Source: Acidobacteriaceae bacterium
Lineage (GTDB): Bacteria > Acidobacteriota > Terriglobia > Bryobacterales > Bryobacteraceae
NCBI GenBank assembly: GCA_019240475.1
Contig: JAFAYI010000024.1
Coordinates: 186,001 to 250,000 of the forward strand
DNA length: 64,000 bases
Direction of reading: 5' to 3'
Below, piece after piece: positions 29,613 to 38,812 of the stretch; position 1 is the stretch's first letter; the number at the start of each line of letters is the position of its first letter. A program made the translations under genes and the position numbers. The notes under the pieces were generated by a model. It was not told the DNA's origin and did not search any database. It was given only the letters and a program-made list of their open reading frames with translations.

Positions 29613-30362
29613 TCAGGCGGTTTGCTGGGATGCTGCGACATCGCTCTGGATGTCGACGATGGGATTGTAGGTCAGCATCCGGCCGCAGCTTTCGCAGAAC
29701 ATAACCTGGTCTCCGCGCCGCAGATCCTGAAAGAATTGCGGCCGCAGCGCGATCTGGCAAGCGTCGCACCGGCCGTCCGTCGCATCGGCAACCACTGTGT
29801 TTTTGGTCTTCTTGCGTATGCGTTCGTAATGCGCGTAGAGCTTCGGATCCATCTCGGCCGCCGTCTTCTTGCGATCGGCGTTCGCTTCACTGAGCGCTCT
29901 TTGATCAACCGCCGTGCGCTCGCGCGCGCGGTTCTTTTCGGCTTCTACGTGCTGCTGCTCTTTCTTCAGTTCCATCTCGGCCGCTTTCAAATTCTTTTCG
30001 AGCGGCTCCGATTGCTCCATCAGATCCAGAATCTTGTCTTCCGCCTTGCGCACTTCGCCCTCGGCGTATTCGATCTCGTGCTGAAAGGCGCGGTACTGCT
30101 CGTTTGTCTTCGCCTCAAGCATTTGATCCTTCAGCTTCGATGCCTTCTGCTGGTGCATCTGCACATCGCCTTCCAGCTTCTTTCGGTCGCGCTGGTTGGC
30201 GCTCAAGGCGGCTTTGCCCGCTTCCAGGCGGCGGGTGTGCGCTTCCAGCCGCTTCTCAATTTCCGCAATGTGCTTGGGCAGCGTCGCAATCTCGTTCTGG
30301 AGACTGACGATCTTGCGATCGAGCGCCTGAAGACCCAGCGCAAGAACAAGGTCTTGCAACAT
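29613..30362 (-). CDS. Coiled-coil protein with C4 zinc ribbon
   Basis: The 249-residue protein is almost entirely a long charged coiled coil (about 14-170). It ends with a zinc ribbon whose ligands are C199, C202, C223 and C226. This is the zf-RING_7/DUF164 family, widely conserved next to translation or cell-division genes and possibly nucleic-acid binding. The function is unproven. It is followed by the EF-G-like gene in the same direction, with a gap of about 100 bases. Confidence 0.85.
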   Translation of the reverse strand: MLQDLVLALGLQALDRKIVSLQNEIATLPKHIAEIEKRLEAHTRRLEAGKAALSANQRDRKKLEGDVQMHQQKASKLKDQMLEAKTNEQYRAFQHEIEYAEGEVRKAEDKILDLMEQSEPLEKNLKAAEMELKKEQQHVEAEKNRARERTAVDQRALSEANADRKKTAAEMDPKLYAHYERIRKKTKNTVVADATDGRCDACQIALRPQFFQDLRRGDQVMFCESCGRMLTYNPIVDIQSDVAASQQTA

Positions 30363-30393
30363 GTCACTTCAACTTAGCATGGCCGCCCGCCTG

Positions 30394-31770
30394 CTACTGC
30401 CGTCCGTATTGTTCCAGGAAGTGCGCAATCGTCGCGATTCCCTGGTAGTAGTTGCTGATCCGGAACTTCTCGTTCGGCGAATGTAGGCCGTCGTCCGGCA
30501 ACCCGAATCCCATCAGCACCGTCGGAATCCCAAGATGTGTCGCGAAATCGCCGACGATCGGAATCGACCCGCCCGCGCGGATAAATACGGTCGGCTTTCC
30601 TAACATTTCGGCGAACGCTTTCGCGGCCACCTGGATGGCGGGGTGATTCGGGTTCACCGAAATCGCTGGCCCCGCGCTCAGAATTCGCACCTGCGTCTGA
30701 ATGCCCTTTGGCCGGTTCTCCTGAACCCATTTGTCCAAGGCCGCCACGACGCGCCGCGGATCTTGTTTCGGCACGAGCCGCATGCTCACTTTCGCCGTGG
30801 CCTTCGCGGGAATCACGGTCTTCGCTCCAGCTCCGGTGAAGCCACCCGCGATGCCGTGTACCTCGAAGGTAGGCCGCGCCCAGATGCGCGCCAGAACCGA
30901 TTGCTCCGGCTCGCCTGTGAGTTGCGTCGACCCGACTTCGTGGCGCAGAAACTCTTCTTCGGAAAACGGCAGCCGCTTCCAGCTCTCAATCTCAGCCTGC
31001 TCGGGCGCCGCTACGTCGTCGTACAGGCCTGGAATGCGAATGTGCCCATCCGCGTCCTTCGCCTTCGCCAGCAGTTCGATCAGCCCGTAGACGGCATTCG
31101 GCGCGGCCCCGCCATACATTCCCGAATGCAGATCGCGAGCCGGACCACTGGCTTCGATCTCGGCATAGAGCAGCCCCCGCAACCCGATACAAAGGGTCGG
31201 CACGCCATCGGAGAACAACTCCGTATCGGAGACCAACGCGACATCCGCCTTCAGCTTTTCCTTCTGCGAAGCCACGTAGTGCGCAACCGATTCGCCGCCG
31301 ATCTCCTCTTCGCCTTCGATCAGGAATTTCAAATTGACCGGCAGCTTGCCTTCATTCACCGCACGCAATGCTTCGACAGCTTTAACGTGCATGTACATCT
31401 GCCCTTTGTCGTCGCATGCGCCGCGAGCGTAAATATTGCCGTCGCGAATGCTCGGATCGAACGGCGGCGAGTTCCACAACTCCAGCGGGTCCGGCGGCTG
31501 GACATCGTAATGCCCATAGCAAAGCACCGTCGGCTTGCCCGGCGCATGCAGCCACTCCGCATAAACCAGCGGGTGCCGCGCCGTGGGAATCACCTGCACG
31601 TTCTCGAGCCCCGCCCGTCCCAGCCGATCCGCCACAAATTGCGCGGCACGCGCCACATCGCCCTTGTGCTCCGGCAGCGTGCTCACGCTCGGTATGCGCA
31701 ACAGGTCCAGCAGCTCGTTCAGCAGGCGTGCTTCATTTTCACGCACATATCCTTCTACGGCACTCGGCAC
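30394..31770 (-). CDS. M20 family dipeptidase
   Basis: The 458-residue zinc peptidase has the M20 dinuclear site: H87 and D89 in YGHYDVQPP, D in GACDDKGQ, and the catalytic EE pair in IEGEEEIGGES. A dimerisation domain (about 190-350) is inserted. The C-terminal zinc histidine region lies around the last 40 residues (LPDDGLHSPNEKF). No signal peptide is present, so it is probably cytosolic. Family members cleave dipeptides or related amides. Confidence 0.9.
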   Translation of the reverse strand: MPSAVEGYVRENEARLLNELLDLLRIPSVSTLPEHKGDVARAAQFVADRLGRAGLENVQVIPTARHPLVYAEWLHAPGKPTVLCYGHYDVQPPDPLELWNSPPFDPSIRDGNIYARGACDDKGQMYMHVKAVEALRAVNEGKLPVNLKFLIEGEEEIGGESVAHYVASQKEKLKADVALVSDTELFSDGVPTLCIGLRGLLYAEIEASGPARDLHSGMYGGAAPNAVYGLIELLAKAKDADGHIRIPGLYDDVAAPEQAEIESWKRLPFSEEEFLRHEVGSTQLTGEPEQSVLARIWARPTFEVHGIAGGFTGAGAKTVIPAKATAKVSMRLVPKQDPRRVVAALDKWVQENRPKGIQTQVRILSAGPAISVNPNHPAIQVAAKAFAEMLGKPTVFIRAGGSIPIVGDFATHLGIPTVLMGFGLPDDGLHSPNEKFRISNYYQGIATIAHFLEQYGRQ

Positions 31771-31786
31771 AGGCAGATCTCCTAAA

Positions 31787-32506
31787 CTATCTTCCCTCGC
31801 AACTCACACCGGGCATCTGCGGCGGCAGGCTCGCCAGATGCTTCGCATTCTCGGGCAAGTACTTGCCGCCCGGAGGCACCAGGTACACTTCCACGCGGCC
31901 TTCCGCATCCGCGCTCCTATTGGTTTCCGCCGGCTCGGCGCACGCCGTCGAAGCAGGCGCCGGATTCGTCGCCACTCCCGCCGAGTCGATCCGGATCGAG
32001 GACGGCTTCAGCTTCCCGCAACCGATCAGCACCGCCGCGGCATTCAACGCTCGCGTCTGGTCTAACTGCGGTCCAAAATTCCCCATCGTCTCCCATTCGT
32101 CTTCGGCGCGATGCCCGATCAGGATGACCGTGTAATTCCGCGCGCTCGCGGCCGCCGCCACTTGGCCCAGCAGAATACCTCGGCTGCATGCCGTCACGCC
32201 CGCATCGTTCTTTGCAAACACCAAGTCCGGATACCGCTCATACGGCGGCTCGCAATTCACCCGGATCTTGGTACTGCGCGACGCGCTCCGGCCGTTTTCG
32301 TCCGTCACCGTCACGGTCGCCGTCACGATCTTGCTTTCACCGGGCTTGCATCCCATGTATTTCAGGGTCGAGACGTCGAATGTCGACTGATGCGCCCCCT
32401 GCGAGCCTGTGCTCTGCCGTGCGCAAACACACGCGGCGCAAGCCAGCATCAGCGCCGCCGCCCCAAGGCTTCTACTGCCCCGCCGCAACTTTGTGATGAC
32501 GCACAT
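31787..32506 (-). CDS. Exported OmpA-like domain protein
   Basis: This 239-residue protein has a signal peptide with a cysteine-rich h-region end (ALMLACAACVCA), then a short beta-rich region (KIVTATVTVTDENGRSAS). An OmpA-C-like domain follows (YTVILIGHRAEDE, DQTRALNAAAVLI, then NRSADAEGRVEVYLV), which in other proteins binds peptidoglycan. The family match is moderate. The start overlaps the end of the upstream exported protein gene by 35 bases, so the two are coupled. Confidence 0.65.
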   Translation of the reverse strand: MCVITKLRRGSRSLGAAALMLACAACVCARQSTGSQGAHQSTFDVSTLKYMGCKPGESKIVTATVTVTDENGRSASRSTKIRVNCEPPYERYPDLVFAKNDAGVTACSRGILLGQVAAAASARNYTVILIGHRAEDEWETMGNFGPQLDQTRALNAAAVLIGCGKLKPSSIRIDSAGVATNPAPASTACAEPAETNRSADAEGRVEVYLVPPGGKYLPENAKHLASLPPQMPGVSCEGR

Positions 32507-33317
32507 ACCATCGCCGCTTTATATCGGGCCAGAATTCCTTCAACACCTGCGAGGCCGCATCCGTCGCCAGCGCCGTACCCCAATTTTCGAGATAGCCCGT
32601 GGCGTTCCGGTCGTCCGGATAATACGACAGCCCGATTCCGGCCGAAACGCCGTTCCCTAATAATTCGGCGAAATTTACGGTCTTGTCGCCCGCGTCCGTG
32701 CGCGCCACTAGGATGCGCGTCAGCGCGTACCACAATCGCTTTCCCTTGCTGCCCTCCGCCATCCGGAAGTAGCGCGGATCTTCTTTCAACAGAATCGGAA
32801 AAAATCCCTCCGTCATCATGTTCCCGCTCACCTGGTCGCAATAAGAGGTTCCGAACCGGCGGAAATATCCCTTGGCCCCTTGCCCGAACTCCGCGTGCGA
32901 ATTCTCGAGCTGATAGAGTCCCGCATACCCCGCCCCTACAAACACCAACGGGTAATCGAAGGAATCCTTGACCGCGATCCTAAGCTTCTGCTCATCGGTG
33001 AGCGGATGGCCCACGGCATTCATCTCCGCCGTTCGGTAATTCGGCAACACACCCAAAATGCGCTTGTCTTCTCCCTGGGGTGTTTTCCCGGGCGCCCGAA
33101 CCCCGGGCTCTTCTTTGGGAGGCAGCGGCGTCGTCTGCTGCGCCTGACCGGGTTGCGGCTGCTCGGCGGATTGAGCCGACTGTTGTGCGTGGCCGGAATC
33201 ACTCGAACTCGGCGCCGGCTGGTCCTGCGCCCTGGCCGCGCCTGCGTTCAAGGCTGCCGCCAGCAGCACAGCGCCCAGCGCGTGTAACAGTTTATTAGGG
33301 GATTGGCTAAAGGCCAT
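32472..33317 (-). CDS. Exported conserved hypothetical protein (acidobacterial type)
   Basis: The ATG at 33317, with AGGAT upstream, begins a good signal peptide (SPNKLLHALGAVLLAAALNAGAARA); a TTG at 33353 is an alternative. A Pro/Gln/Ser-rich spacer (about 33-75) precedes a folded region with FVGAGYAGLYQLENSH, RRFGTSYCDQVSGNMM and EDPRYFRM. The pattern of short amphipathic segments suggests an envelope protein. I do not recognise a named family. It is the first gene of a two-gene unit with the OmpA-like protein. Confidence 0.7.
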   Translation of the reverse strand: MAFSQSPNKLLHALGAVLLAAALNAGAARAQDQPAPSSSDSGHAQQSAQSAEQPQPGQAQQTTPLPPKEEPGVRAPGKTPQGEDKRILGVLPNYRTAEMNAVGHPLTDEQKLRIAVKDSFDYPLVFVGAGYAGLYQLENSHAEFGQGAKGYFRRFGTSYCDQVSGNMMTEGFFPILLKEDPRYFRMAEGSKGKRLWYALTRILVARTDAGDKTVNFAELLGNGVSAGIGLSYYPDDRNATGYLENWGTALATDAASQVLKEFWPDIKRRWYVRHHKVAAGQ

Positions 33318-33574
33318 TGAAACGGTTATCCTGTAAGGTGAATGAGCGGTCAAGATGAAGAACGTTCCTCATAGTTTGAATCCTGCGATATAAGACGACG
33401 TTCTCTCTTCACGCGTATGTTTCCCTAAACTCCTAAAAAGCTTTGTCCCCGGAGCACTTATCGTTAACTTGAGCATTCTCGTCCGTTTTTCGCCCACTCT
33501 CGTCCGCCATCTCGCCCCGAACAACCGCTGCTTGGGCGAACAAACTGGAACTGGATTTGCACGCTAGGAATCAA

Positions 33575-34030
33575 ATGTCAGGTATGGCGGAACAATCTAG
33601 CCAGAGAACGCAGCCGGCCAAGGCGTCTGTGCAACCCTCTGCTGCTCCCTCCACCACCCGGATGCGGCCGTCTTCCTTCAAGTATTACATCCACGACAGC
33701 ATCGCCGTGCTCCGCTTCCAACTAATCGGCTCATTGACCCAATCCGATATTGCGGAACTGAACGGTTCCTGGCGTACGGCCAAGACCACGTTGGGATCCC
33801 GCAAGCTCGTTTTGGATCTCGAATCACTCCGGACTATCGATGAAGCCGGAAAGCAGTGGCTCGCGTCCATGTCCGCCGAGGGCGCTTCTTATCTGCCGGA
33901 AAATTTCCTGGTCTCCTGCATCGCCGGGCAGCATGCCTCGGAGCCCGAATCCGATCTGCCGGCGCAAAAAGCCGGCCTTTTCCGCAAGCTCGCTTCGCTA
34001 TTTCGCGGGGACCGCGTGTCGGCTGCGTGA
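33575..34030 (+). CDS. STAS-like (anti-sigma factor antagonist-like) protein
   Basis: The ATG at 33575 has TAGGA five bases upstream; a TTG at 33557 is the longer option. The 151-residue product has a Gln/Ala/Ser-rich N-terminal tail and then a STAS-like alpha/beta fold (AVLRFQLIGSLTQSDIAEL, KLVLDLESLRTIDEAGKQWL). The canonical phosphorylatable serine position is not clear. The C-terminal tail is basic. It might take part in partner switching with an RsbU-type phosphatase, but this is inference. Confidence 0.6.
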   Translation: MSGMAEQSSQRTQPAKASVQPSAAPSTTRMRPSSFKYYIHDSIAVLRFQLIGSLTQSDIAELNGSWRTAKTTLGSRKLVLDLESLRTIDEAGKQWLASMSAEGASYLPENFLVSCIAGQHASEPESDLPAQKAGLFRKLASLFRGDRVSAA

Positions 34031-34034
34031 TCGC

Positions 34035-35162
34035 CTAAACAAGCACAGTAAACGCCGACTCGCTTCGCGTCACCGGCCGGTACGACGTATCGCGTTCCAC
34101 CGGCTCGCGGCCGGCTTCTCGAATCAATCGCAATAGATCCTGCCGCCTCATGTGCTGCGCCGTGGTCGCGCCAGCGTCGTGATAGATCTTCTCCTCCACC
34201 ACCGTGCCATCGATGTCGTTCGCTCCGAACCTCTGCGCAATCTGCGCCACGCCGGGCGTCATCATGATCCAATACGCCTTTATGTGGGGAATGTTGTCGA
34301 GCATCAGCCGCGAAATGGCGATCTGTTTGAGGTCGTCCATTCCGGTCGTCTTCGGTAAATGCGCCAGAGCGGTGTGATCTGGGTGAAACGCGAGCGGAAT
34401 GAACGTCACGAACCCCTGCGTATCGTCCTGCAGCGCGCGCAATCGCACCAGGTGATCGGCTGCGTCCTCCGCCGTCTCCAGATGCCCGTAAAGCATCGTG
34501 CAATTGCTTTTAAGCCCGATCTGATGCGCCGCTCGCGCCGCCTCCAGCCACTCCTGCCCGTCGATCTTGTGGTCGCAGATAATGCGCCGCACGCGCTCTG
34601 AAAAAACCTCCGCCCCACCGCCCGGCATCGAATCCACGCCTGCGTCCTTCAGGCGCTCCAGCGTCTCCCGAATCGAGATCTTCGCGCGTTTGGCCAGGTA
34701 AGCCGCCTCCACCATGGTGAAGGCCTTCAAATGCACGCCCGGATACCGCTCCTTCAGTCCCGCGATCATCTGGCAAAACCAATCGAGCGTCAACTCCGGA
34801 TGCAGCCCGCCGACGATATGAAACTCCGTCACCGCCTCCGCATACCCGCGCCCCGCCGCTTCCCAAACCTGTTCGAGCGACATCGTATAGGCATGCGGAT
34901 CTTTCGCTCTCTTGCCGAACGCGCAGAGTCGGCAGCTCGCCACGCACACGTCCGTCGGATTGATGTGCCGGTTCACATTGAAATACGTGATGTCACCGTG
35001 CCTGCGCTCGCGGGCAAGGTTGGCCATGTATCCGAGCGACAGAATGTCCGTGCTTCGGTACATCGCCACGCCGTCTTCGTAGCTCAGCCTTTCGCACGAT
35101 TCAACTTTGTCCAGAATCGGCCTCAGCCGCCGGTCCTCGATCCGCGCGCGTGTCATGGTCAT
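34035..35162 (-). CDS. mqnE: Aminodeoxyfutalosine synthase (radical SAM)
   Basis: MqnE joins an SAM-derived adenosyl group to 3-[(1-carboxyvinyl)oxy]benzoate in the futalosine route to menaquinone. The ATG at 35162 overlaps the stop of the prenyltransferase gene as ATGA and gives 375 residues. The radical SAM cluster motif is CVASCRLC (C-x3-C-x2-C). PGGGAEVFSERVRRIIC and WLEAARAAHQIGLKSNCTMLYGH are typical of MqnE; MqnC is the closest alternative. The gene is convergent with the STAS-like gene, with a 4-base gap. Confidence 0.9.
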   Translation of the reverse strand: MTMTRARIEDRRLRPILDKVESCERLSYEDGVAMYRSTDILSLGYMANLARERRHGDITYFNVNRHINPTDVCVASCRLCAFGKRAKDPHAYTMSLEQVWEAAGRGYAEAVTEFHIVGGLHPELTLDWFCQMIAGLKERYPGVHLKAFTMVEAAYLAKRAKISIRETLERLKDAGVDSMPGGGAEVFSERVRRIICDHKIDGQEWLEAARAAHQIGLKSNCTMLYGHLETAEDAADHLVRLRALQDDTQGFVTFIPLAFHPDHTALAHLPKTTGMDDLKQIAISRLMLDNIPHIKAYWIMMTPGVAQIAQRFGANDIDGTVVEEKIYHDAGATTAQHMRRQDLLRLIREAGREPVERDTSYRPVTRSESAFTVLV

Positions 35163-36052
35163 CCGGAATATGCCCTGCCTACCAAGATATCCGCGGCCCA
35201 AAACGCAAAGAACAGCACGCTGACATAGCCATTCACTGTGAAGAACGCCGCGTTCACGCGCGAAAGGTCGTCGGCCTTCACCAGCGCATGCTCATAAACC
35301 AACAACGCGATTACAGCCGCGACGCCCGCCAGACTCAATCCGCCCAAATGGAAGGACTTCACCAGCGCCAGCAGGCACGCAATCATCGCCACATGCAGAA
35401 AGCGCGCAATCAGAAGCGCGCCGCCGATTCCAAAGCGCCTCGGAATGCTGCACAACCCTTCCACGCAATCGAACTCATAATCCTGGCACGCATAAATCAC
35501 ATCGAAGCCCGCAGTCCAGAACATCACCGCAGCCGTAAGCCACAAGATTCGCGGGTCCAACGTTCCGCGCATCGCGACCCATGCCGCCGCCGGGGCCATG
35601 CCCAAACAGAATCCCAGGATAAAATGCGAAAACATGGTGAAGCGCTTCGCAAATGAATAGAAGAATAGAATCGAGAGCGTCGGCGCAGCGAGCAGGAAAC
35701 ACAGCGGCCCCAGCTGTCGCGCGGCCCCCAAGAAAACCACGGAAGCGGTGACGGTAAAGCCCCACGCGAACGGAACCGGCAGCAGCCCCGCCGGCAAATG
35801 CCTGGCCGCGGTTCGCCGGTTTCGTCCATCCACCTGCGCATCCAGAATTCGGTTAAACGCCATGGCTGCCGAGCGCGCCGCCACCATCGCCACCACGATC
35901 CAGCCCAGCCGCCATCCCAAGCCCGCCGTTTCGAAGCCGCTCTCCCGCCACGCCAGCAGCGCGCCCGTCAACGCAAACGGCAGCGCGAAGACGCTATGTT
36001 CGAATTTGATCATTTCGAGCGTGAGGCGCAAACGTTTCCAAAAGCGCGGCAT
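35159..36052 (-). CDS. UbiA-family prenyltransferase (menaquinone type)
   Basis: The 297-residue integral membrane protein has about eight helices. It carries the two aspartate-rich motifs of the UbiA superfamily: [20 protein letters not shown] and [16 protein letters not shown]. These bind Mg-diphosphate of the polyprenyl donor. Overlap with mqnE (ATGA) argues that it acts in futalosine-type menaquinone synthesis (MqnP-like) rather than ubiquinone synthesis. The 98 bases between it and divergent larB should hold both promoters. Confidence 0.88.
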   Translation of the reverse strand: MPRFWKRLRLTLEMIKFEHSVFALPFALTGALLAWRESGFETAGLGWRLGWIVVAMVAARSAAMAFNRILDAQVDGRNRRTAARHLPAGLLPVPFAWGFTVTASVVFLGAARQLGPLCFLLAAPTLSILFFYSFAKRFTMFSHFILGFCLGMAPAAAWVAMRGTLDPRILWLTAAVMFWTAGFDVIYACQDYEFDCVEGLCSIPRRFGIGGALLIARFLHVAMIACLLALVKSFHLGGLSLAGVAAVIALLVYEHALVKADDLSRVNAAFFTVNGYVSVLFFAFWAADILVGRAYSG

Positions 36053-36150
36053 GTAAAGGCTCAGAGCGCACAGGCCGTTTGGCAGCCGTTTGTGCGCGGT
36101 GTTACGTTCTAACGGACGCTACCATTTTAGAAGATACTCGCGCTTCCCTC

Positions 36151-36897
36151 ATGAACTCTCAGAGTCTCCAACAGCTCCTCGAACAAGTACGGGACGGCCG
36201 CGCCAGCGTCCCCGATGCTCTGGACAGCCTGCGTCATCTACCCTTCGAAGACCTCGGCTTCGCCAAAGTGGATCACCACCGCGAAATGCGCCACGGCATG
36301 CCCGAAGTCATATTGGGCCAGGGCAAGACTGCCGATCAAGTGGCGTCGATCGCCGCTGCCCTGCTCGCCCGTTCGCGCAATCTCCTGCTTACCCGCGCGA
36401 CCCCCGAAATGGCCGCCCGCGTCGCCGCCATCGCCCCGGAGACCGAGCACTTCCCCGCCTCGGGCGTTGTCCGTGTTTGGCGCGACCGCAGCGTCTATGG
36501 CAAGGGCAAAATCGCCGCCGTCTGCGCCGGCACCAGCGACCTGCCTATCCTCGAAGAAGCGCAGCTCACCGCCGAAACCATGGGCAATCATGTGGAAGCG
36601 ATTTGCGACGTCGGCGTGGCCGGCATCCATCGGCTGCTCCATCAACGCGAGCGCCTGCTCGATGCGCGAGTCGCCATTGTCTGCGCCGGCATGGAAGGAG
36701 CGCTGCCCAGTGTCGTTGGCGGAATGGTCTCCTGCCCCGTGATCGCAGTCCCCACCAGCATCGGCTACGGCGCCAGCTTCAACGGCCTCGCCGCCCTGCT
36801 CGGAATGCTCAACAGTTGCGCGAGCAACGTCACGGTCGTCAACATCGACAACGGTTTTGGCGCCGGGTACGTCGCAAGCCTCATCAATCGTTTGTAA
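36151..36897 (+). CDS. larB: Nickel-pincer cofactor biosynthesis protein LarB
   Basis: LarB carboxylates and hydrolyses nicotinic acid adenine dinucleotide to start the nickel-pincer nucleotide cofactor of lactate racemase-type enzymes. The ATG at 36151 gives 248 residues. The C-terminal half is AIRC/PurE-like ([21 protein letters not shown] strand, [49 protein letters not shown]). The N-terminal part contains [20 protein letters not shown]. No larA, larC or larE gene is in the window. The 3' end overlaps the convergent E2-like gene by 14 bases. Confidence 0.9.
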   Translation: MNSQSLQQLLEQVRDGRASVPDALDSLRHLPFEDLGFAKVDHHREMRHGMPEVILGQGKTADQVASIAAALLARSRNLLLTRATPEMAARVAAIAPETEHFPASGVVRVWRDRSVYGKGKIAAVCAGTSDLPILEEAQLTAETMGNHVEAICDVGVAGIHRLLHQRERLLDARVAIVCAGMEGALPSVVGGMVSCPVIAVPTSIGYGASFNGLAALLGMLNSCASNVTVVNIDNGFGAGYVASLINRL

Positions 36898-37663
36898 TCG
36901 GCAACTCCGCCCCCAGCGCGGCGCCCTCCAGAACCTCCTGTACCGCTCGCAGAAATGTCCCCGCGGCCGCTCCGTTCCAGACGCGATGGTCCGCGCAGCA
37001 CGCCAGGTGCACGGTCGGCCGCACCACCGCCGCTCCATTTTCCGCCACCGCCCGCTCCGCCACCCGGCCCGCCGTCAATACCGCCGTCCCGCCGAACACA
37101 GGCGTGATGAATTGATCCACGGCTGGAACAATACTCACCTGAAATGTTCCCGCGCTCTTCCGTCGAAACGCCGGCGAGCGATAAAGTCCGCGCAGCACCG
37201 CCTTGCGCATGCCGCCGAACGGCGCAGCCCAACCCCGCTTGCGCAAACTCTCCATTGTCCGCGCGTCCGCTTTCTGCACCGCTTCCACGCGCCCGGCCAG
37301 TTCCGCCGCCACTTCAGGGAGCTTCTTCAGATTCGCGCCTTCCAGCACCATCACAGGCGCGAGCGCTCCTTCTGCCGCGACCGATACCGCTATATCCACC
37401 TGCGCCGGCGAATGCACCCGTCCCCCGCAAACCACCACGTGCAGGTCCGGATTCGCCTCCAGCGCCAGCGCCGCCGCGCGCACCAGAATCGCCGCATACG
37501 TGACTCGAACCCCGTGCCTTCGCGCGCGTTCAACCAGCGCTCGCGATTCGCTCATATCGGCCTGCAGCGTCTCAAAAAAAGCCGGAGGCCGCGAAAGCTC
37601 CAGGCCGCTCCGCACCCACCGCTCCGCCCAATCCAGTCTCCGCGATTCCTCACCCTTCGCCAT
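36884..37663 (-). CDS. Stand-alone 2-oxoacid dehydrogenase E2-like acyltransferase domain
   Basis: This 259-residue protein is only the catalytic (CAT) domain of E2 acyltransferases. No lipoyl or peripheral-subunit-binding domain precedes it, and no E1/E3 genes are nearby. The region [21 protein letters not shown] and the C-terminal [16 protein letters not shown] match the family. The active-site motif, normally DHRxxDG, reads DHRVWNG. The histidine is kept but the aspartate is replaced by asparagine, so normal acyltransfer may be weakened. The role is unknown. Confidence 0.75.
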   Translation of the reverse strand: MAKGEESRRLDWAERWVRSGLELSRPPAFFETLQADMSESRALVERARRHGVRVTYAAILVRAAALALEANPDLHVVVCGGRVHSPAQVDIAVSVAAEGALAPVMVLEGANLKKLPEVAAELAGRVEAVQKADARTMESLRKRGWAAPFGGMRKAVLRGLYRSPAFRRKSAGTFQVSIVPAVDQFITPVFGGTAVLTAGRVAERAVAENGAAVVRPTVHLACCADHRVWNGAAAGTFLRAVQEVLEGAALGAELPITND

Positions 37664-37732
37664 CGTTCTACGCCATCCTACAGGAGCGCCGCGCCCTGCT
37701 CGTTTGCCGAACGTAATCAGCCCGAGCGGCTC

Positions 37733-38206
37733 TTATTCTTCCGACTCCGAATGCGAAAAAAGATCCTGCAGCAAAGCCTGGATGACCTGCTTATTAGGTT
37801 CGGTTTGCGGCTCGGCCATGAAAGCGACGAAGGCGTAAACCATCGGGGCCATTTCGCGCGAAACGGTGAGGCTCACCTGGTCGCCTGAGCCAAGCGCCAC
37901 TGCCCGCGCCATTTCCTCTAATAGGTCCTCCGCCGCCATCGGGCGCGCAACTTCGGTCAAGCTATCGATCAGCGACTGGTCCAGAGGAACAAAGACCCCT
38001 GCCACCTGGCCCTCGCCCGGAATAATTGCAATTCTTCCGCGATTATCGACAAAAGTCTTCACGAATCTCCGCAACACGGACGTCATGCCGCCATGGCCGC
38101 CCGCCGCCTTGCGAAATCGTTCGCGTAAAGATGGCTCGACAACAAAGGACATCTGCGGACGGTCTGGCCTTTTCTGCAATGGCTCAATGACTTCGCGTCT
38201 TTTCAA
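37733..38206 (-). CDS. Hypothetical protein with ribbon-helix-helix-like N-terminus
   Basis: The 157-residue product starts at a TTG with GAGGA five to seven bases upstream. Residues 19-58 fit a beta-strand, helix, turn, helix pattern (SFVVEPSLRERFRKAAGG then TSVLRRFVKTFVDNRG) like RHH DNA-binding proteins. The rest is helical and acidic at the end (SHSESEE). I do not recognise a named family. It might be a transcriptional regulator, but that is only a secondary-structure reading. Confidence 0.6.
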   Translation of the reverse strand: MKRREVIEPLQKRPDRPQMSFVVEPSLRERFRKAAGGHGGMTSVLRRFVKTFVDNRGRIAIIPGEGQVAGVFVPLDQSLIDSLTEVARPMAAEDLLEEMARAVALGSGDQVSLTVSREMAPMVYAFVAFMAEPQTEPNKQVIQALLQDLFSHSESEE

Positions 38207-38534
38207 CAGAATCCTCGCAAATTAAGCTTGACTGCAAACCCAGTTTCTAGCAAACTAGCAAACAGTTGAGTACGTAATGTCAGCTAATGGGGACTATGCC
38301 ACCTAACCCCGGAAAATGCAACACGATTCTTCGGCGGTTTCCAACGGCTTCGAAAGAGCTTGGGGTGGCAGTCTCGCACCGTTCGCGCCGCTATTTTCGC
38401 GCGGCGGAACACTTGATCCGAGGTCACGTCACCTCCGCGCCCGCAGCGTCCGTCGTTGTCTCTGCGCGGAAGGAGCTTCGGACTGCGGAGCGGGAGGCGG
38501 CGGCTTGTTTAGGAGTCGTCGCCTGCCGGCCGCC
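38207..38534. other. Intergenic region, 328 bases
   Basis: No convincing gene is visible here. A short direct repeat (CTAGCAAA twice, near 38247-38262) lies just upstream of the divergent RHH-like gene and could be a regulator site. The rest is GC-rich. It could encode an N-terminal extension of the small gene at 38535, but the translation is Arg/Gly/Cys-rich and unlike a real protein. Confidence 0.4.
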
Positions 38535-38753
38535 ATGTTGAGCAGCGCCCTTGCGCGCCTACACAGCATCGCCCGCGAGTGCGGCCTGGCGCGTCATGAG
38601 ATCGAACGGGAGCTCGGCGTTACTCTCCACAGCGAAGAGATGAGGCAAGCCGCTCTCATGCACCTGGATGTCGTTAAAGCCGCGGCTAGCGCCGCCCAGC
38701 GCGAATTGCAATCAATGAGCGTCAAAGGCCCCGCAGCCGATACCCATCCATAA
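38535..38753 (+). CDS. Small hypothetical helical protein
   Basis: The 72-residue product is predicted to be helical (SALARLHSIARECGLARHEIERELG and AALMHLDVVKAAASAAQREL). No ribosome site is obvious before the ATG at 38535. The same frame is open back to 38316, but that part looks non-coding. It lies 59 bases upstream of the glycosyltransferase pair, in the same direction. No family is recognised. Confidence 0.35.
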   Translation: MLSSALARLHSIARECGLARHEIERELGVTLHSEEMRQAALMHLDVVKAAASAAQRELQSMSVKGPAADTHP

Positions 38754-38812
38754 ACAAGTTTTCTCGGGCCTTCCAAATCAGGCCGCCTTCCCATGCATAA
38801 TTACTTTGAGCG

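Noticed and set aside
36090..37115. 341-codon plus-strand frame across larB and the E2-like gene
   Set aside because: It is out of frame with larB and very Arg/Pro-rich; both overlapped genes have recognisable conserved motifs.
38316..38534. N-terminal extension of the small gene at 38535
   Set aside because: The translated extension is Arg/Gly/Cys-rich and has no protein-like pattern.
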